Notes: generated by a model from the letters alone, not told the origin. A DNA stretch of 64,000 nucleotides from Gallionella sp. (GCA_028707275.1 JAQTUP010000002.1:726262-790261); one strand, 5' to 3'; counted from the first letter of the stretch, positions 39,233 through 49,792 are shown. Translations and numbers: made by a program.

Positions 39233-40272
39233 TTCCTGTCACCGAATGGAATATTTAACAAGATCCCAGTTTTTTGCTCATATTGAGCAACCAAATATTC
39301 GGCAAGTGAAAATTTATTGTAGATACAGAGTGCCACTAACCCCTGAATAAGTAAGTCCCCCGGAGCAACCTTATCGGCCTCTTTAAAATAAACGGCATCC
39401 CCCCAACCCATCTGATCTCTTGAATTAGCCCCCTCCCCTTTCAAGGGGTATCTGCATATATGATTGAAATCAATAAAACGAAAACCTGCCGAACGCATCA
39501 ACTGATCTACGTTACAAAATAGCGGTTGCCCCTGGTATATTTCTATAAATGAAACTTCACAATGAACAACCAGCGCCCTGGATAACACGTGTCTGGCGGC
39601 CTCCAGCGCAGCATACTCAAATCCCTGAATATCCAATTTCAGAAAGTCGATTTTATCAATGTCTGAAATAGCTTCGTCGAGCGTAACAGTATTAACCTGT
39701 TGAGTCGATATTGTAGAAAGTTTTTCCAACCCCACAAGTTCGCTGGTCACAGCCTCATTAAACGGCAGCAAAGAAGACGTGGAACTGGGTTGATTCATGT
39801 GAAAAACATGACTACAACCATCCCCAATAAAAACAGGACGAGTCTCAACTCTGCTGTCATGATCGACAACTTTCCGTTCATGCAATTTTTCATCAAGCGG
39901 CTCGAATCCTACGACTCGACAGCTTTGAACCCCGCACAGCAACGGCGCATAAATATGCTCCTCATCATTGAGCAACTGAGCACCAACATCAATTATGTTT
40001 ATTTTCCTGTTGCCGGTCTCTTTCTGAGCAGCAGCTGAAAGCAAACCCGTCAACTCGGCAAGATTTCGGGACGTAGAATTTTTCTTAATACATTCTGGTG
40101 ATGCCAAAAAAGCAGATACAACACTCGACAAATCGGCACCATTTTTGAGTTTATTTATCCAGTGCTGATAGCCGGCACGATCCGGGTCACGCCCCATAAA
40201 ACCACGATATAATCCCAAAACGAGAAGGTGATAATCTTGTGCCATGTCTTCAGTATTTAAATGGATCGTCAT
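39229..40272 (-). CDS. DUF4214-FkbM methyltransferase fusion
   Basis: Product of 347 residues. A DUF4214-like N-terminus (LYRGFMGRDPDRAGYQHWI, about residues 15-60) is followed by an FkbM methyltransferase domain (NIIDVGAQLLND; IDFLKLDIQGFEYAALEAA). ATG 40272 is chosen: it lies 5 bp after the wzt stop, whereas the longer frame to 40329 starts inside wzt. The C-terminal 50 residues are extra. It probably O-methylates a sugar of the exported polysaccharide. Confidence 0.82.
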   Translation of the reverse strand: MTIHLNTEDMAQDYHLLVLGLYRGFMGRDPDRAGYQHWINKLKNGADLSSVVSAFLASPECIKKNSTSRNLAELTGLLSAAAQKETGNRKINIIDVGAQLLNDEEHIYAPLLCGVQSCRVVGFEPLDEKLHERKVVDHDSRVETRPVFIGDGCSHVFHMNQPSSTSSLLPFNEAVTSELVGLEKLSTISTQQVNTVTLDEAISDIDKIDFLKLDIQGFEYAALEAARHVLSRALVVHCEVSFIEIYQGQPLFCNVDQLMRSAGFRFIDFNHICRYPLKGEGANSRDQMGWGDAVYFKEADKVAPGDLLIQGLVALCIYNKFSLAEYLVAQYEQKTGILLNIPFGDRN

Positions 40273-40277
40273 ATTTT

Positions 40278-41567
40278 TCAGAAAGTTTCGATTGCCAAAA
40301 TTGGATTCAAATTTACCAAACCAGACCATCGGGTCGCTTCGGGGTTGGCCATCACGGAAAAAGACAATACTCCGTGAAGGTACGATACAACTTGCTCAAA
40401 TGACCCCTCACCAAACCCCCTGTTTCCTAATCCGACAGTGACCGTGTACTGATCCGGCAAAAAATCTGGACAAAACTTAAAACGAGCAACAAGTGCGCCT
40501 CCGTCATTAACGCTTCCGATCGGTTTATGCATACAATATGTATTCGTTTCATACATAACCACGCCCTGCCTGTTACGAATCTTGAAACCAATGTGAGGAT
40601 CATCAAGATCACGTTTCAATCTGTATGCAATTTCAAGCGTAACAACATCGTGTCCATAAAAGATCGTTGTATCATGCCCATAGGCATTTATAAATCTGAC
40701 ACAAATACACGCAGCATCTCCTGTCATGACACTTCCAACTTCTCCGGTGACTTCAGTTTCAAGAGCGGAAATATTAGCTGCCGTCACAAATTCAGCCGCA
40801 CCCTTCAAGACGCCAATATGGCTATGGGTTTTCTCCAAAGAAACCAGCAAATCTGCCTGAAACAGGTCAACAGCTTCCTTTGGGCTGCCATCATGCACAA
40901 TTTTCCCCTGCCTCAAATAGACAGCACGGGTACACAAGTCGAGTACCGTACCCAGACTATGTGAAACAAAAAGCATAGTAGTTCCGGCATCACGAAAATT
41001 TCGGATTCTTTCAAAGCATTTTTGCTGAAAGTAAATATCGCCGACAGCCAGCGCCTCATCAACAATCAAAATATCGGGGCGTCTGGCAGTTGCGACAGAA
41101 AAAGCCAGTCTGACCTGCATGCCGCTGGAATAAACACGCACAGGCTGATCCATGTAATCGCCGATTTCGGCAAAGGCTTCGATTTCAGGCATCAGACTGG
41201 CAATCTCTTCAACACTCATTCCCAACAGTTGCCCGGCCATAAAGGCATTTTGCCGCCCGGTGAAGTCGGGATGAAATCCCATGCCAAGTTCAAGCAGCGC
41301 GGCCACACGCCCTGTGATACTGACACTACCGGTGGTAGGTTGTGTCGTACCTGTGATCATTTTGAGCAGCGTGCTTTTACCTGCTCCGTTGATGCCAATA
41401 ATGCCTACAGCCTCACCCGGATTAACTTTAAAATTAAGATCCTGCAATATCCATTTGAGCTGATGACGCGGCGCACTGAAAGGAATAATCCATTCAGCCA
41501 GTCGCGACCAGCGCGTGGGATATTGTTTGTAGGCTTTACCTAAGTTGCTGATCGTAATCATGCCCAT
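40278..41567 (-). CDS. wzt: Polysaccharide ABC transporter ATP-binding subunit with C-terminal substrate-binding domain
   Basis: Product of 429 residues. Walker A GINGAGKSTLLKM, signature YSSGMQVRLAFS, Walker B ILIVDEALAVGD and the switch histidine in FVSHS are intact. Residues about 250-429 form an extra C-terminal domain, as in Wzt proteins that recognise a terminal modification of the O-polysaccharide. The two FkbM methyltransferase genes immediately downstream are candidates for making that mark. The start is fused to the permease stop (TGATG). Confidence 0.92.
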   Translation of the reverse strand: MGMITISNLGKAYKQYPTRWSRLAEWIIPFSAPRHQLKWILQDLNFKVNPGEAVGIIGINGAGKSTLLKMITGTTQPTTGSVSITGRVAALLELGMGFHPDFTGRQNAFMAGQLLGMSVEEIASLMPEIEAFAEIGDYMDQPVRVYSSGMQVRLAFSVATARRPDILIVDEALAVGDIYFQQKCFERIRNFRDAGTTMLFVSHSLGTVLDLCTRAVYLRQGKIVHDGSPKEAVDLFQADLLVSLEKTHSHIGVLKGAAEFVTAANISALETEVTGEVGSVMTGDAACICVRFINAYGHDTTIFYGHDVVTLEIAYRLKRDLDDPHIGFKIRNRQGVVMYETNTYCMHKPIGSVNDGGALVARFKFCPDFLPDQYTVTVGLGNRGFGEGSFEQVVSYLHGVLSFSVMANPEATRWSGLVNLNPILAIETF

Positions 41568-42361
41568 CAGAGTTCATCCACCATTTCACCTGCATGCATA
41601 CGAAACAGGCGCATACCTAATACACACATCGCAACGGCCCAAATACTGGCGGGTAAAAGACTCGTCCATACAGGCCACTGGCCGGTAACGAGAATATCCT
41701 GGAATGCCACGATAATTGAAGCCATCGGGTTATAGCTCATCAGTGAGCGCACTGAGTCGGGCAAAATACTGGCGGGATAGACAATCGGCGTGAACCAGAA
41801 CCAGAACTGAATGACGATACTGAAGAACTGGCCGACATCACGAAAGAAAACATTGAGCACGCCAAGACTAATGCCCAGACCAATGGCAAACGCGACGAGA
41901 ATGCAAAGAACAGGCAACATGGCCAAATAAGCAAGACCGGGAAAGTTGCCTGAGATCAGTAAAAAAAGACTGAACAGGCCAAATACGATGGAAAAATTCA
42001 GCAAGGCATTGGCAACCACGACAACAGGCAAACAAAGTCTGGGGAAGCTGAGTTTCTTGAGCAGATTGGCATGCTCAAGAAAGGTATTTTGTGCCCGACC
42101 AACGATTTCTGCGAACAAGCCCCAGGTAAGCACGCCTGCGCACAGATAGATGCTATAAGCGAAAGCGCCATCGACACCCGGCAATCTGGAGCGCATGACC
42201 TGTGAGAAGATCACCGTATAAACAACAATCATGGCCAGTGGATTAATCACCGTCCACGCGGCACCCAGCAGAGAATTCCTGTACTTGGACTGAAACTCGC
42301 GTTTGATGCTACCAAAGATAAAACCTCGATAGCTCCACAAGGATTTGAGCATGATCTTCAT
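41567..42361 (-). CDS. wzm: Polysaccharide ABC transporter permease
   Basis: Six-helix inner-membrane protein of 264 residues. KSLWSYRGFIFGSIKREFQSK is the usual N-terminal amphipathic segment, followed by LLGAAWTVINPLAMIVVY and FRDVGQFFSIVIQFWFWFTP. ATG 42361 is preferred over GTG 42367 because it sits 7-8 nt from a GGGGGG ribosome-binding run. With Wzt it exports the undecaprenyl-linked O-polysaccharide to the periplasm. Confidence 0.92.
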   Translation of the reverse strand: MKIMLKSLWSYRGFIFGSIKREFQSKYRNSLLGAAWTVINPLAMIVVYTVIFSQVMRSRLPGVDGAFAYSIYLCAGVLTWGLFAEIVGRAQNTFLEHANLLKKLSFPRLCLPVVVVANALLNFSIVFGLFSLFLLISGNFPGLAYLAMLPVLCILVAFAIGLGISLGVLNVFFRDVGQFFSIVIQFWFWFTPIVYPASILPDSVRSLMSYNPMASIIVAFQDILVTGQWPVWTSLLPASIWAVAMCVLGMRLFRMHAGEMVDEL

Positions 42362-42476
42362 CGGCACGCCCCCCTGCCACAGGCCTTTATTTCACACAGA
42401 CGAGCGGGGGCACCCAAAAAATCAACCGGCATCACCAGAGCCCGCCTGACGAAATCACCCATCAAACGACCAGGCA

Positions 42477-43907
42477 TCATTGGGTCGTTCGACCGTATTT
42501 GTCATCGAAACGAACAATGTCATCTTCACCGAGATATTCACCGCTTTGCACTTCGATCATGACAAGATCTACAACCCCTACATTTTCCAGACGATGCCTG
42601 TGGCCGGCAGGAATGAAAGTCGACTCATTGGTGCCGACCAGTATCTCGATGTCACCATTGGTGACCCTGGCCATGCCGCTCACGACGATCCAGTGCTCGC
42701 TGCGATGGTGGTGCATTTGCAAACTGAGTTTACCGCCGGGCCTTACCTCTATCCGCTTTATTTTAAAGCGCGCACTTTCTTCCAGGATAGTATAGGCACC
42801 CCAGGGACGGTGTACCGTGCGGTGCAGCTTATGCACCTCATGATCGTCGGCCTTGAGCCTGGCGTACAGGTGCTTGACATCCTGTGCGCGATTACGATCG
42901 GCGACCAGAATGGCATCTGGCGTATCGATGATAATCAGATTACTGACACCCACCGCACCCACCATGCGATCACAACCCTTGATGTAACAGTTGCTCACAT
43001 CGTGCAGCAATGCATCCCCTTCGATGCGGTTGCCCATGGCATCTGCTGCCGTCAAGTCGCCCAATGCACTCCACGACCCAATGTCGCTCCAGCCTATACT
43101 GCACGGCACGACAGCGACATTGGCTGATTTTTCCATCACCGCGTAATCGATAGAGTCGTCGGGTATCAGTTCAAAGCTTGTCGGCGCGAGTTCAACTTGC
43201 GCAAAACCCCGCCCCTCCGACACGCGCGATTGTGCCATGCACTCGCGAGTGGCTTGCAAAATCTCGGGGCAGTGTTGCTCCATCTCACGCAGCATAGCCC
43301 CCGCACAGAAGCAAAACATCCCCGAGTTCCACAGGTAACGACCTGATTCCAGGTACTCTTCTGCCTTTTCAAGACAAGGCTTTTCAACAAAACGCAGCAC
43401 CTTGTGGCCTTCAGCTTCGATATAGCCATATCCCGTTTCAGGGCCTTCCGGCTGAATGCCGAAGGTCACGAGCAGCCCCTGCCCTGCCAGCGCTACCGCT
43501 TCGGCCACTGCATGAGAGAAGGCGACCTGATCGGAGATAAGATGATCGGCAGCTAACACCAGCAGGCAAGCATCCTCACCGTGCATAGCCGCGACCTGCA
43601 GCGCGGCAGCAGCAATGGCCGGCGCCGTATTGCGGCCAAACGGCTCAAGAATGAAGCTGTTGCCACAATCCCGGGAAATGCCCGCTACTTCGCGGTATTC
43701 ATCTTCCGTTTTAAAAAACAGTTCGCGGTTGGTCACCGTGAGAATCTCAGAGACACCTGGCAGGACAGCACCGCGCAACCAGGCCTTTTGCAGCAGACTT
43801 TGCCCGTCGGCAAGACGAATAAAAGGCTTCGGATGCAACGCCCGGGAAACGGGCCAAAGTCGGGAACCGGCGCCGCCACAAAGAATGGTAGGAATTAATT
43901 TAATCAT
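42477..43907 (-). CDS. manC: Mannose-1-phosphate guanylyltransferase / mannose-6-phosphate isomerase
   Basis: Bifunctional type II PMI of 476 residues. TILCGGAGSRLWPVSR is the GDP-mannose pyrophosphorylase loop, FVEKPCLEKAEEYLESG the sugar-binding region, and the C-terminal cupin (RPWGAYTILEE; LSLQMHHHRSEHW) is the isomerase half. Supplies GDP-mannose for Gmd and Rmd. ATG 43907 matches the family start; the longer frame to 44099 runs into the promoter region. It is the first gene of the long leftward O-antigen block. Confidence 0.94.
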   Translation of the reverse strand: MIKLIPTILCGGAGSRLWPVSRALHPKPFIRLADGQSLLQKAWLRGAVLPGVSEILTVTNRELFFKTEDEYREVAGISRDCGNSFILEPFGRNTAPAIAAAALQVAAMHGEDACLLVLAADHLISDQVAFSHAVAEAVALAGQGLLVTFGIQPEGPETGYGYIEAEGHKVLRFVEKPCLEKAEEYLESGRYLWNSGMFCFCAGAMLREMEQHCPEILQATRECMAQSRVSEGRGFAQVELAPTSFELIPDDSIDYAVMEKSANVAVVPCSIGWSDIGSWSALGDLTAADAMGNRIEGDALLHDVSNCYIKGCDRMVGAVGVSNLIIIDTPDAILVADRNRAQDVKHLYARLKADDHEVHKLHRTVHRPWGAYTILEESARFKIKRIEVRPGGKLSLQMHHHRSEHWIVVSGMARVTNGDIEILVGTNESTFIPAGHRHRLENVGVVDLVMIEVQSGEYLGEDDIVRFDDKYGRTTQ

Positions 43908-44067
43908 GATGAGTAGAGGGTCTGATGTAAAAATCAACGTAGATATTGCACTTCCAAATACAGGAAATACCGGATGCGCACGGTTACAGGTGTAATAATA
44001 AACGGATTCAATCTGGCAATATTCAGACCGGATTACTTCTAAATACCAATCAATCCTTAAGGCTGTG

Positions 44068-44096
44068 AGTATAGCGGGGTAAAGAAATAGACACAA
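44068..44096 (-). promoter_or_regulatory. Candidate sigma-70 promoter upstream of manC
   Basis: Minus strand TTGTGT and TATACT separated by 17 bp. Implies a 5' leader of about 150 nt before the manC ATG. No ops/JUMPstart core (GGCGGTAG) is visible in that leader. Confidence 0.45.
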
Positions 44097-44175
44097 CACA
44101 CCCGGTTGCGCCCTGAGATACGCGAAACGAACCGTCTAACGCTGAATAATCTGCTCCAGGTGCCTGGGCGATGAG

Positions 44176-44958
44176 CTATGCGCGCGCATCCTGATACGCG
44201 GCAATTCTGGTGAAGTCTTCCACCGACAGATTTTCAGCCCGTAATTGAGGATTGATGCCTAACCGTTCAAAATCGGCTTCATCCAGAAAACTGCGCAAGG
44301 TATTGCGCAAGGTCTTGCGGCGCTGACCGAATGCGGCACTGACAATCCGTGCAAACAGTGGCTCGTTGTGCACTGCGATTTTATCAGAGGGCAGCGGAAT
44401 CATCCGCACAATAGCCGAATCAACCTTGGGCGCGGGGCGAAAAGATTCAGGCGGTACATCGAGCAGTTTTTCCATGTAAAACCGGTATTGCAGCATCACC
44501 GACAGCCGCCCATAGGCGGGCGTGGAATGTTCGGCCACCATGCGCTCGACCACTTCGTTTTGCAGCATGAAGTGCATATCGGTGATGCGCCCGGTCGAGG
44601 CGGCAAAATGAAACAGCAACGGTGATGAGATGTTATAGGGCAGATTGCCGACAATACGCAACGGCGCGGCTAACGTCGCCAGATCAAATTTCAGAGCATC
44701 CCCGGCATGAATGATCAGCTTCGGATCAGGCCTGTCTTGCGGGTAGTCGCTCTCCAGACGCGCGATGATGTCACGGTCGATTTCAACCACATGCAGGCGC
44801 TTTAACTCCTTGAGCAGCGGTCGGGTCAGCGCGCCTAATCCCGGGCCGATTTCTACCAGATTATCGTCAGGTTCGGGGCGAATTGCAGCGATTATATCGG
44901 CAATGATGCGTTCATCCACCAGAAAGTTCTGGCCGAATTTCTTTTTTGCTTTATGCAT
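44176..44958 (-). CDS. rsmA: 16S rRNA dimethyladenosine transferase
   Basis: Dimethylates two adjacent adenosines near the 3' end of 16S rRNA. The 260-residue product has [25 protein letters not shown], and the catalytic [17 protein letters not shown] 44958 is the family start; the frame to 45006 adds an unrelated tail. Located next to pdxA and surA-lptD as in many proteobacteria. Confidence 0.95.
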   Translation of the reverse strand: MHKAKKKFGQNFLVDERIIADIIAAIRPEPDDNLVEIGPGLGALTRPLLKELKRLHVVEIDRDIIARLESDYPQDRPDPKLIIHAGDALKFDLATLAAPLRIVGNLPYNISSPLLFHFAASTGRITDMHFMLQNEVVERMVAEHSTPAYGRLSVMLQYRFYMEKLLDVPPESFRPAPKVDSAIVRMIPLPSDKIAVHNEPLFARIVSAAFGQRRKTLRNTLRSFLDEADFERLGINPQLRAENLSVEDFTRIAAYQDARA

Positions 44959-45032
44959 TTTAAATCCGTTCTTCCGCAGATTACCGCAGATTAAATCGCG
45001 GCACAAATCTGTTATGGATTGATTGTGAGAAT

Positions 45033-46052
45033 TCAGGAAGCAAACTGTGCCATTTGTGCAGCGACCTTGATCGCCTCTAGCAGACTACCGCTGTCGGCCT
45101 GCCCTGTTCCGGCAAGATCCAATGCTGTGCCGTGATCCACCGAAGTCCGGATAAACGGCAGCCCCAGCGTCACATTCACCCCCTGACCGAAACTTGCGTG
45201 CTTCAAGACGGGCAAGCCCTGGTCGTGATACATGGTGAGTATGCAATCGCACTGTGCCAGCTTGTCAGGGGTGAACAGGGTATCGGCGGGGAGCGGCGCG
45301 CTCACATTCATGCCTTCTGCGCGCAACTTGTCGAGCACCGGTATCATCACATCTATCTCCTCGCGCCCCATGTGCCCGCCTTCACCTGCATGAGGATTCA
45401 GGCCTGCCACCAGAATGCGGGGTGCCACTATACCGAAGCGTCCTTGCAAGTCGCGTCGAATGATGCGCAGCACATCCTCCAGCAACGCGGCCGTGATCGC
45501 ATCCGGCACCTCCCTCAAGGCCAGGTGTGTGGTGGCCAGCGCCACACGCATCCCTCCACCTACCAGCATCATCACCACACGGGGAGTTTGAGTCTGATCG
45601 GCCAGAAACTCGGTATGCCCGGTAAAAGAAATCCCGGCATCGTTGATGACGCCTTTGTGCACCGGCGCTGTCACCATGCCGGAGAACTCGCCCGACTGAC
45701 ACCCTTGCACGGCTCTTTGCAACGTTGCCAGCACATATTCGCTGTTTGCCACGTTTAATTTCCCCGGGACAGAGGGCGCCGCAAGGGGGATGTGAATAAC
45801 GGACAGAGAGTGCTGAGTGGTGAGTGGTAAGTCGTGAGTCGCAAGTGGCGAGTCACGCTCTTCCCACTTACTACTCTCTACTTGCCACTCTCGCATTTGC
45901 AACTCGATGCCCAGCAGCTTCGCCCGCTGTTGCAACAGATGCTTGTCAGCGATCACCACGGCGCCTGGCATGAAGCGGGCTATCTGCACACAAAGTTCAG
46001 GGCCTATGCCTGCGGGCTCACCCGAGGTAATAACCAGCGGCTGTCCACTCAC
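45033..46052 (-). CDS. pdxA: 4-hydroxythreonine-4-phosphate dehydrogenase
   Basis: Pyridoxal phosphate biosynthesis. [14 protein letters not shown] starts the protein, followed by [20 protein letters not shown] (metal-binding His), [14 protein letters not shown] and [16 protein letters not shown]. Start is GTG 46052 with AAGGAG six nt upstream. Residues about 53-82 ([20 protein letters not shown]) are encoded by a 7-bp repeat array and replace the usual sequence of this loop; the rest is canonical. Confidence 0.94.
   Translation of the reverse strand: MSGQPLVITSGEPAGIGPELCVQIARFMPGAVVIADKHLLQQRAKLLGIELQMREWQVESSKWEERDSPLATHDLPLTTQHSLSVIHIPLAAPSVPGKLNVANSEYVLATLQRAVQGCQSGEFSGMVTAPVHKGVINDAGISFTGHTEFLADQTQTPRVVMMLVGGGMRVALATTHLALREVPDAITAALLEDVLRIIRRDLQGRFGIVAPRILVAGLNPHAGEGGHMGREEIDVMIPVLDKLRAEGMNVSAPLPADTLFTPDKLAQCDCILTMYHDQGLPVLKHASFGQGVNVTLGLPFIRTSVDHGTALDLAGTGQADSGSLLEAIKVAAQMAQFAS
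45807..45893. repeat. 7-bp array with inverted half inside pdxA
   Basis: GAGTGCT, GAGTGGT, GAGTGGT, AAGTCGT, GAGTCGC, AAGTGGC, GAGTCAC, then opposite-orientation units (CCACTTA, CTACTCT, CTACTTG, CCACTCT). Same unit family as near rfbA and rfbB. In frame within pdxA, and able to form an imperfect hairpin. Confidence 0.82.
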
Positions 46053-46055
46053 CGG

Positions 46056-47378
46056 CTACTCCTTTTCGAGGCGATATTCGACAAACGCCCGGTCACGCAG
46101 TTGGCGCAACCAGTCCTGGTACAGCTCCTCGGATTTAAAGGTACCGATTGAAATACGCGCCTGCTGGCGTTGTTGCTGTTCGCTGACATCGGCGTTGCGC
46201 CGCTCCAGCACCTGGATTAAATGCCAGCCGAACTGGGTTTGCACGGCACCAATTTCGCCCACTTTCAACTTGTTGATCGCCTCTTCAAATTCCGGAACGG
46301 TCTGTCCCGGCGAGAGCCAATCCAGATCTCCTCCCTGCTGCGCACTGCCGTCCTGAGAATTTTGCCTGGCCTGCTCGGCAAAATCGGCGCCCGCATCGAT
46401 GCGCTGCCTGATTTCCATGATGCGATTCTTAGCTTCGCTTTCCGTGACGATTTCACTTGTTTTGATCAGGATGTGCCGCACGTGCGTCTGCGTAATCACC
46501 ACCGGTGCGCTCGCGCTGCGTTTTTCGAGCAGTTTAAGAATATGGAAACCGCTCGGGCTGCGCAGCACGGCCGTGTTCTGACCGCGCGACAGAGCCTGCA
46601 GTTCGTTCAAAAACAGCGGGGGAATACGGTCTCCCGCACGCCAGCCCAAATCCCCCCCCTTTAAAGCATCCTTTGCATCCGAAAAACCCGCCGTGACTTG
46701 TGCGAAATCCGCACCCTCGGCCAGCTGCGCTAACGCATGATCTGCACGTTCACGGGCAGCGCGGATTTTTTCGGCACTGGCCTGTTCCGGAACCACCACG
46801 AGAATGTGCGCGAGGTGATATTCCTCATTTTCCAGTCCCATCTTGGCTTTGTTGGCCAGATAGTTATCCACCTCAGTATCGCTGATCACCAGCTTGCTTT
46901 CGACTTCACGCTCGCGCAGGCGCGTTGACACGATTTCGGCGCGAATTTCTTCACGGAATTTTTTGACGTTCACGCCTTCCGCCGCGAGCTTGGCCATAAA
47001 CTCTGCCAGGGAAGGAAAATTATTTTGCTGTGCGATACGCGTCATAGCCAAATCCAGTTGCGTATCATCCACCTTCACACCACTCTCCCTGGCATACTGC
47101 GATTGCAGCAGCTCGGCAATCATGCGTTCGAGCACTTGTTTTTCGAGCACAGCCGACTCCGGCAGCGGAGTGCCTTGCTTTTTCAACTGACTGATGACCG
47201 TACGCATCTTCTCGTCGAGCTCGTGACGGGTGATAACATCATCATTGACGACCGCCACCACAGCATCGATGATCGCCACTTGCGCCTGCGGATCAATGGG
47301 AGGCTGTGCGACAGCAGCAACGGGTGAGAAAGCCAACAGCAGGGAACTTAGCAGTACAGGGAATTTGATTTTAGACAT
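46056..47378 (-). CDS. surA: Periplasmic chaperone and peptidyl-prolyl isomerase
   Basis: Escorts outer-membrane proteins, notably LptD. The 440-residue product has a signal peptide (FPVLLSSLLLAFSPVAAVA), a SurA_N domain (VNDDVITRHELDEKM), and two parvulin domains (YHLAHILVVVP; THVRHILIKTSE). ATG 47378 has AGAG six nt upstream and gives a clean signal peptide. It follows lptD with a gap of about 20 bp, a conserved pairing. Confidence 0.94.
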   Translation of the reverse strand: MSKIKFPVLLSSLLLAFSPVAAVAQPPIDPQAQVAIIDAVVAVVNDDVITRHELDEKMRTVISQLKKQGTPLPESAVLEKQVLERMIAELLQSQYARESGVKVDDTQLDLAMTRIAQQNNFPSLAEFMAKLAAEGVNVKKFREEIRAEIVSTRLREREVESKLVISDTEVDNYLANKAKMGLENEEYHLAHILVVVPEQASAEKIRAARERADHALAQLAEGADFAQVTAGFSDAKDALKGGDLGWRAGDRIPPLFLNELQALSRGQNTAVLRSPSGFHILKLLEKRSASAPVVITQTHVRHILIKTSEIVTESEAKNRIMEIRQRIDAGADFAEQARQNSQDGSAQQGGDLDWLSPGQTVPEFEEAINKLKVGEIGAVQTQFGWHLIQVLERRNADVSEQQQRQQARISIGTFKSEELYQDWLRQLRDRAFVEYRLEKE

Positions 47379-47397
47379 AGTCATCTCTTTGGCATAG

Positions 47398-49731
47398 TTA
47401 ACGCAGAACCGTGCTCTGGTTTGCGGGTTTTTCATTGGTGTAACCGGGCACGCTTTGCTTGAGCAGCATCAACGGATCTGAACCGACTTTGATCAATTCA
47501 TTCAATTCCAGCTGTATAAATACCCCGGTATTGGTTTGGGATTTAACCCCGGCGGCGGTGGCGAGCGTACCCGCCGTAAAGCTGTGCGCCACCATACGCA
47601 ACGTCCAACAGCTCTCCTCGTATTCCAGCCCGGCGATCCCGCTCAGCAGCCGCCCGTCGAGGAAAGAATAATTCCACTGACCGACCGCATGCCAGTTACG
47701 GGACAAGGGCCATTGGCCGGAAATATTTATTTGCCGCAGCGCAGGAGAAGCAACCGAGTAATTCTTGCCGCCTATCGTCGTATAGGGCACGCCCCATATC
47801 GTCGGATAAATCACCCCGTTGACCAGCGCCGTACCCGTCGGGGTCACGACGCCGGGTATCAACGCCCCCAGCGTATCGGTCACAAAACGATAGCCCAGAT
47901 TGAGCACTTTTCCAGACTCGGGGCGATAGCGTGCCATGACGTTATAGTGCTGAACCAGAGCAAGTGCCGGGCTGTATTGCAATTCACTCTCGAACGACCA
48001 GCTGCCATTAATACGGCCGGAGGCTGCAAGCAAAACATCCGACTTATTGGTCGTCGTCGTGGGTGCGACCAGATTGACCTGGGGTGGTGTAAAGCTGAAG
48101 CGCTCGCCCAGAGTCAACTTCAAATGCTCGGCACCTGTATCCTGCTCAAGGAAACGCGAGGTGACAGCCAGCGTGAGCTGGTTCGCATCACCCACGCGGT
48201 CATTGCCGACAAAACGATTTTCGGTGAACATCTGAGCAAAACTGAAGGGCGCCTGAACCGAATCGTAGACCGGCAACAAGTCCTGCTTCTTGTAAGGCAC
48301 ATATACATAATATGCGCGCGGCTCCAGCGTGTTCAGATAACTCTTGCCCAGCAAATTAAAGTCCCGCTCAAAGGCTATGCTGCTATCGAGGCTGAACATC
48401 GGCAAGGTGCGCGAAGAATCAGGTAACGCCGTCGCGTTATTGCTGCCCATCAGATACTGAGTGCTGTGCAAGGTGAACTTCGGCGTGACGTAAAAAGACG
48501 GAGTGCTGATAAGAGGATAGCTCACGCTCGGGACAAACACCAGTCGCTGGCCGTTCACCGCAGTGGGATGATTGAAACTCACATACTCACCGGCAAAAAC
48601 AATGTTTGCGCCCGCATAATTTTTCGCGGCATTTAACGTTAATTGCGGCAGACGCGCGTAAGGCACACCTACGGGCGCCAATGGATCTTGCAGTGTCTGA
48701 AAACGCTGCAGGCGCGCCGTGCTCGTCCACCAGCCGGCGCCATAGCTCAAAGACGCGTCCTGCAGCAGGTTGACCTGGGTTGCGACATTCACGACATTGG
48801 ACAAATCGCGGTAATAGGCATTGTCCGAAACGCGGTTGTAGTTGACGCTGCCGCTGAAGCCTCCGCCAAACAGCTGATTGTGTTTCAAACCAAAACGGCC
48901 GCGGTTAGTTTTCGTGAGTGTGTCATTAGGCAGCACATCCGCACGCAGCTCACCGGCATAGCCTGGTTGAAGGTAGCGAAACTCGGTACCCAGCATCACC
49001 CCGCGCTTGAGCATGACTCGCGGCGTGAAGGTCGCATCGTAATTCGGTGCAATATTCCAGTAATAAGGCAGCGACATCTCGGTGCCACCCTTGGTCGAAC
49101 CGCCCATGACAGGCGACAGAAAACCGGATTTACGATGATCCCCCAACGGGAAATCCATCCAGGGCGAATACAGGATAGGCACATCCATAAATTCCACCCA
49201 GGCATTGCGCGCAACGCCTACCTGCTGATCGCGATCAATTTCCAGACTGGTCGTTTTCACAAACCAGTCCTGATTATCGGCAGGACAGGTGGTATAAATC
49301 GCATTATCCAGCGTAAAATGCTGCTGATCCTGGATGTGCAGCATATCACCCGAACCGTGACCGTCTGTCTCCTTCAGATAGAACACCGGCTGCTCCATGA
49401 ACCCGAAATGAGTATCCATATTCAGTTTCAGATATGGCCCTTTCATGGTCGAGCCTGCCTGATCGAGTTCAACCGTTCCTATCCCCTGGGCATCGCTTGT
49501 TTCCTGGTTATACAACAAGCGATCTGCGCGTATGGTCTGATCGGTTTTAATCAAAATCGCGCGACCAACCGCCTCGACCTGATTTTTCTTGTCACCGGTC
49601 AGATTGTCGGCCTCCAGATACACAGGTTCATCCTGCGGGACGGGGGGCTGCGCACCCGCGCCTTCCGCAGCGACAGAATGGGCGAAAGCGCAAAGCAAAA
49701 CGAGCACAACGGGATTAAGACGAAACCGCAT
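47398..49731 (-). CDS. lptD: LPS-assembly outer-membrane protein
   Basis: Outer-membrane beta-barrel that inserts LPS with LptE. Product of 777 residues with signal peptide (VLVLLCAFAHSVAA), an N-terminal OstA/LptA-like domain (VYLEADNLTGDKKNQVEA), conserved AIYTTCPADNQDWF and FMDVPILYSPWMDFP, and a C-terminal YEESCWTLRMVAHSF. Cysteines for interdomain disulphides are present in both parts. A 61-bp gap separates it from the divergent amgK. Confidence 0.94.
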   Translation of the reverse strand: MRFRLNPVVLVLLCAFAHSVAAEGAGAQPPVPQDEPVYLEADNLTGDKKNQVEAVGRAILIKTDQTIRADRLLYNQETSDAQGIGTVELDQAGSTMKGPYLKLNMDTHFGFMEQPVFYLKETDGHGSGDMLHIQDQQHFTLDNAIYTTCPADNQDWFVKTTSLEIDRDQQVGVARNAWVEFMDVPILYSPWMDFPLGDHRKSGFLSPVMGGSTKGGTEMSLPYYWNIAPNYDATFTPRVMLKRGVMLGTEFRYLQPGYAGELRADVLPNDTLTKTNRGRFGLKHNQLFGGGFSGSVNYNRVSDNAYYRDLSNVVNVATQVNLLQDASLSYGAGWWTSTARLQRFQTLQDPLAPVGVPYARLPQLTLNAAKNYAGANIVFAGEYVSFNHPTAVNGQRLVFVPSVSYPLISTPSFYVTPKFTLHSTQYLMGSNNATALPDSSRTLPMFSLDSSIAFERDFNLLGKSYLNTLEPRAYYVYVPYKKQDLLPVYDSVQAPFSFAQMFTENRFVGNDRVGDANQLTLAVTSRFLEQDTGAEHLKLTLGERFSFTPPQVNLVAPTTTTNKSDVLLAASGRINGSWSFESELQYSPALALVQHYNVMARYRPESGKVLNLGYRFVTDTLGALIPGVVTPTGTALVNGVIYPTIWGVPYTTIGGKNYSVASPALRQINISGQWPLSRNWHAVGQWNYSFLDGRLLSGIAGLEYEESCWTLRMVAHSFTAGTLATAAGVKSQTNTGVFIQLELNELIKVGSDPLMLLKQSVPGYTNEKPANQSTVLR

Positions 49732-49792
49732 AATATTCGGAAGATGTTAAACTTTTGCAAGTTTACCATTAAGACAAGACCAAAAGCCCACT

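Noticed and set aside
43908..44067. Searched the long manC leader for a JUMPstart/ops element
   Set aside because: No GGCGGTAG-like core found on the minus strand.
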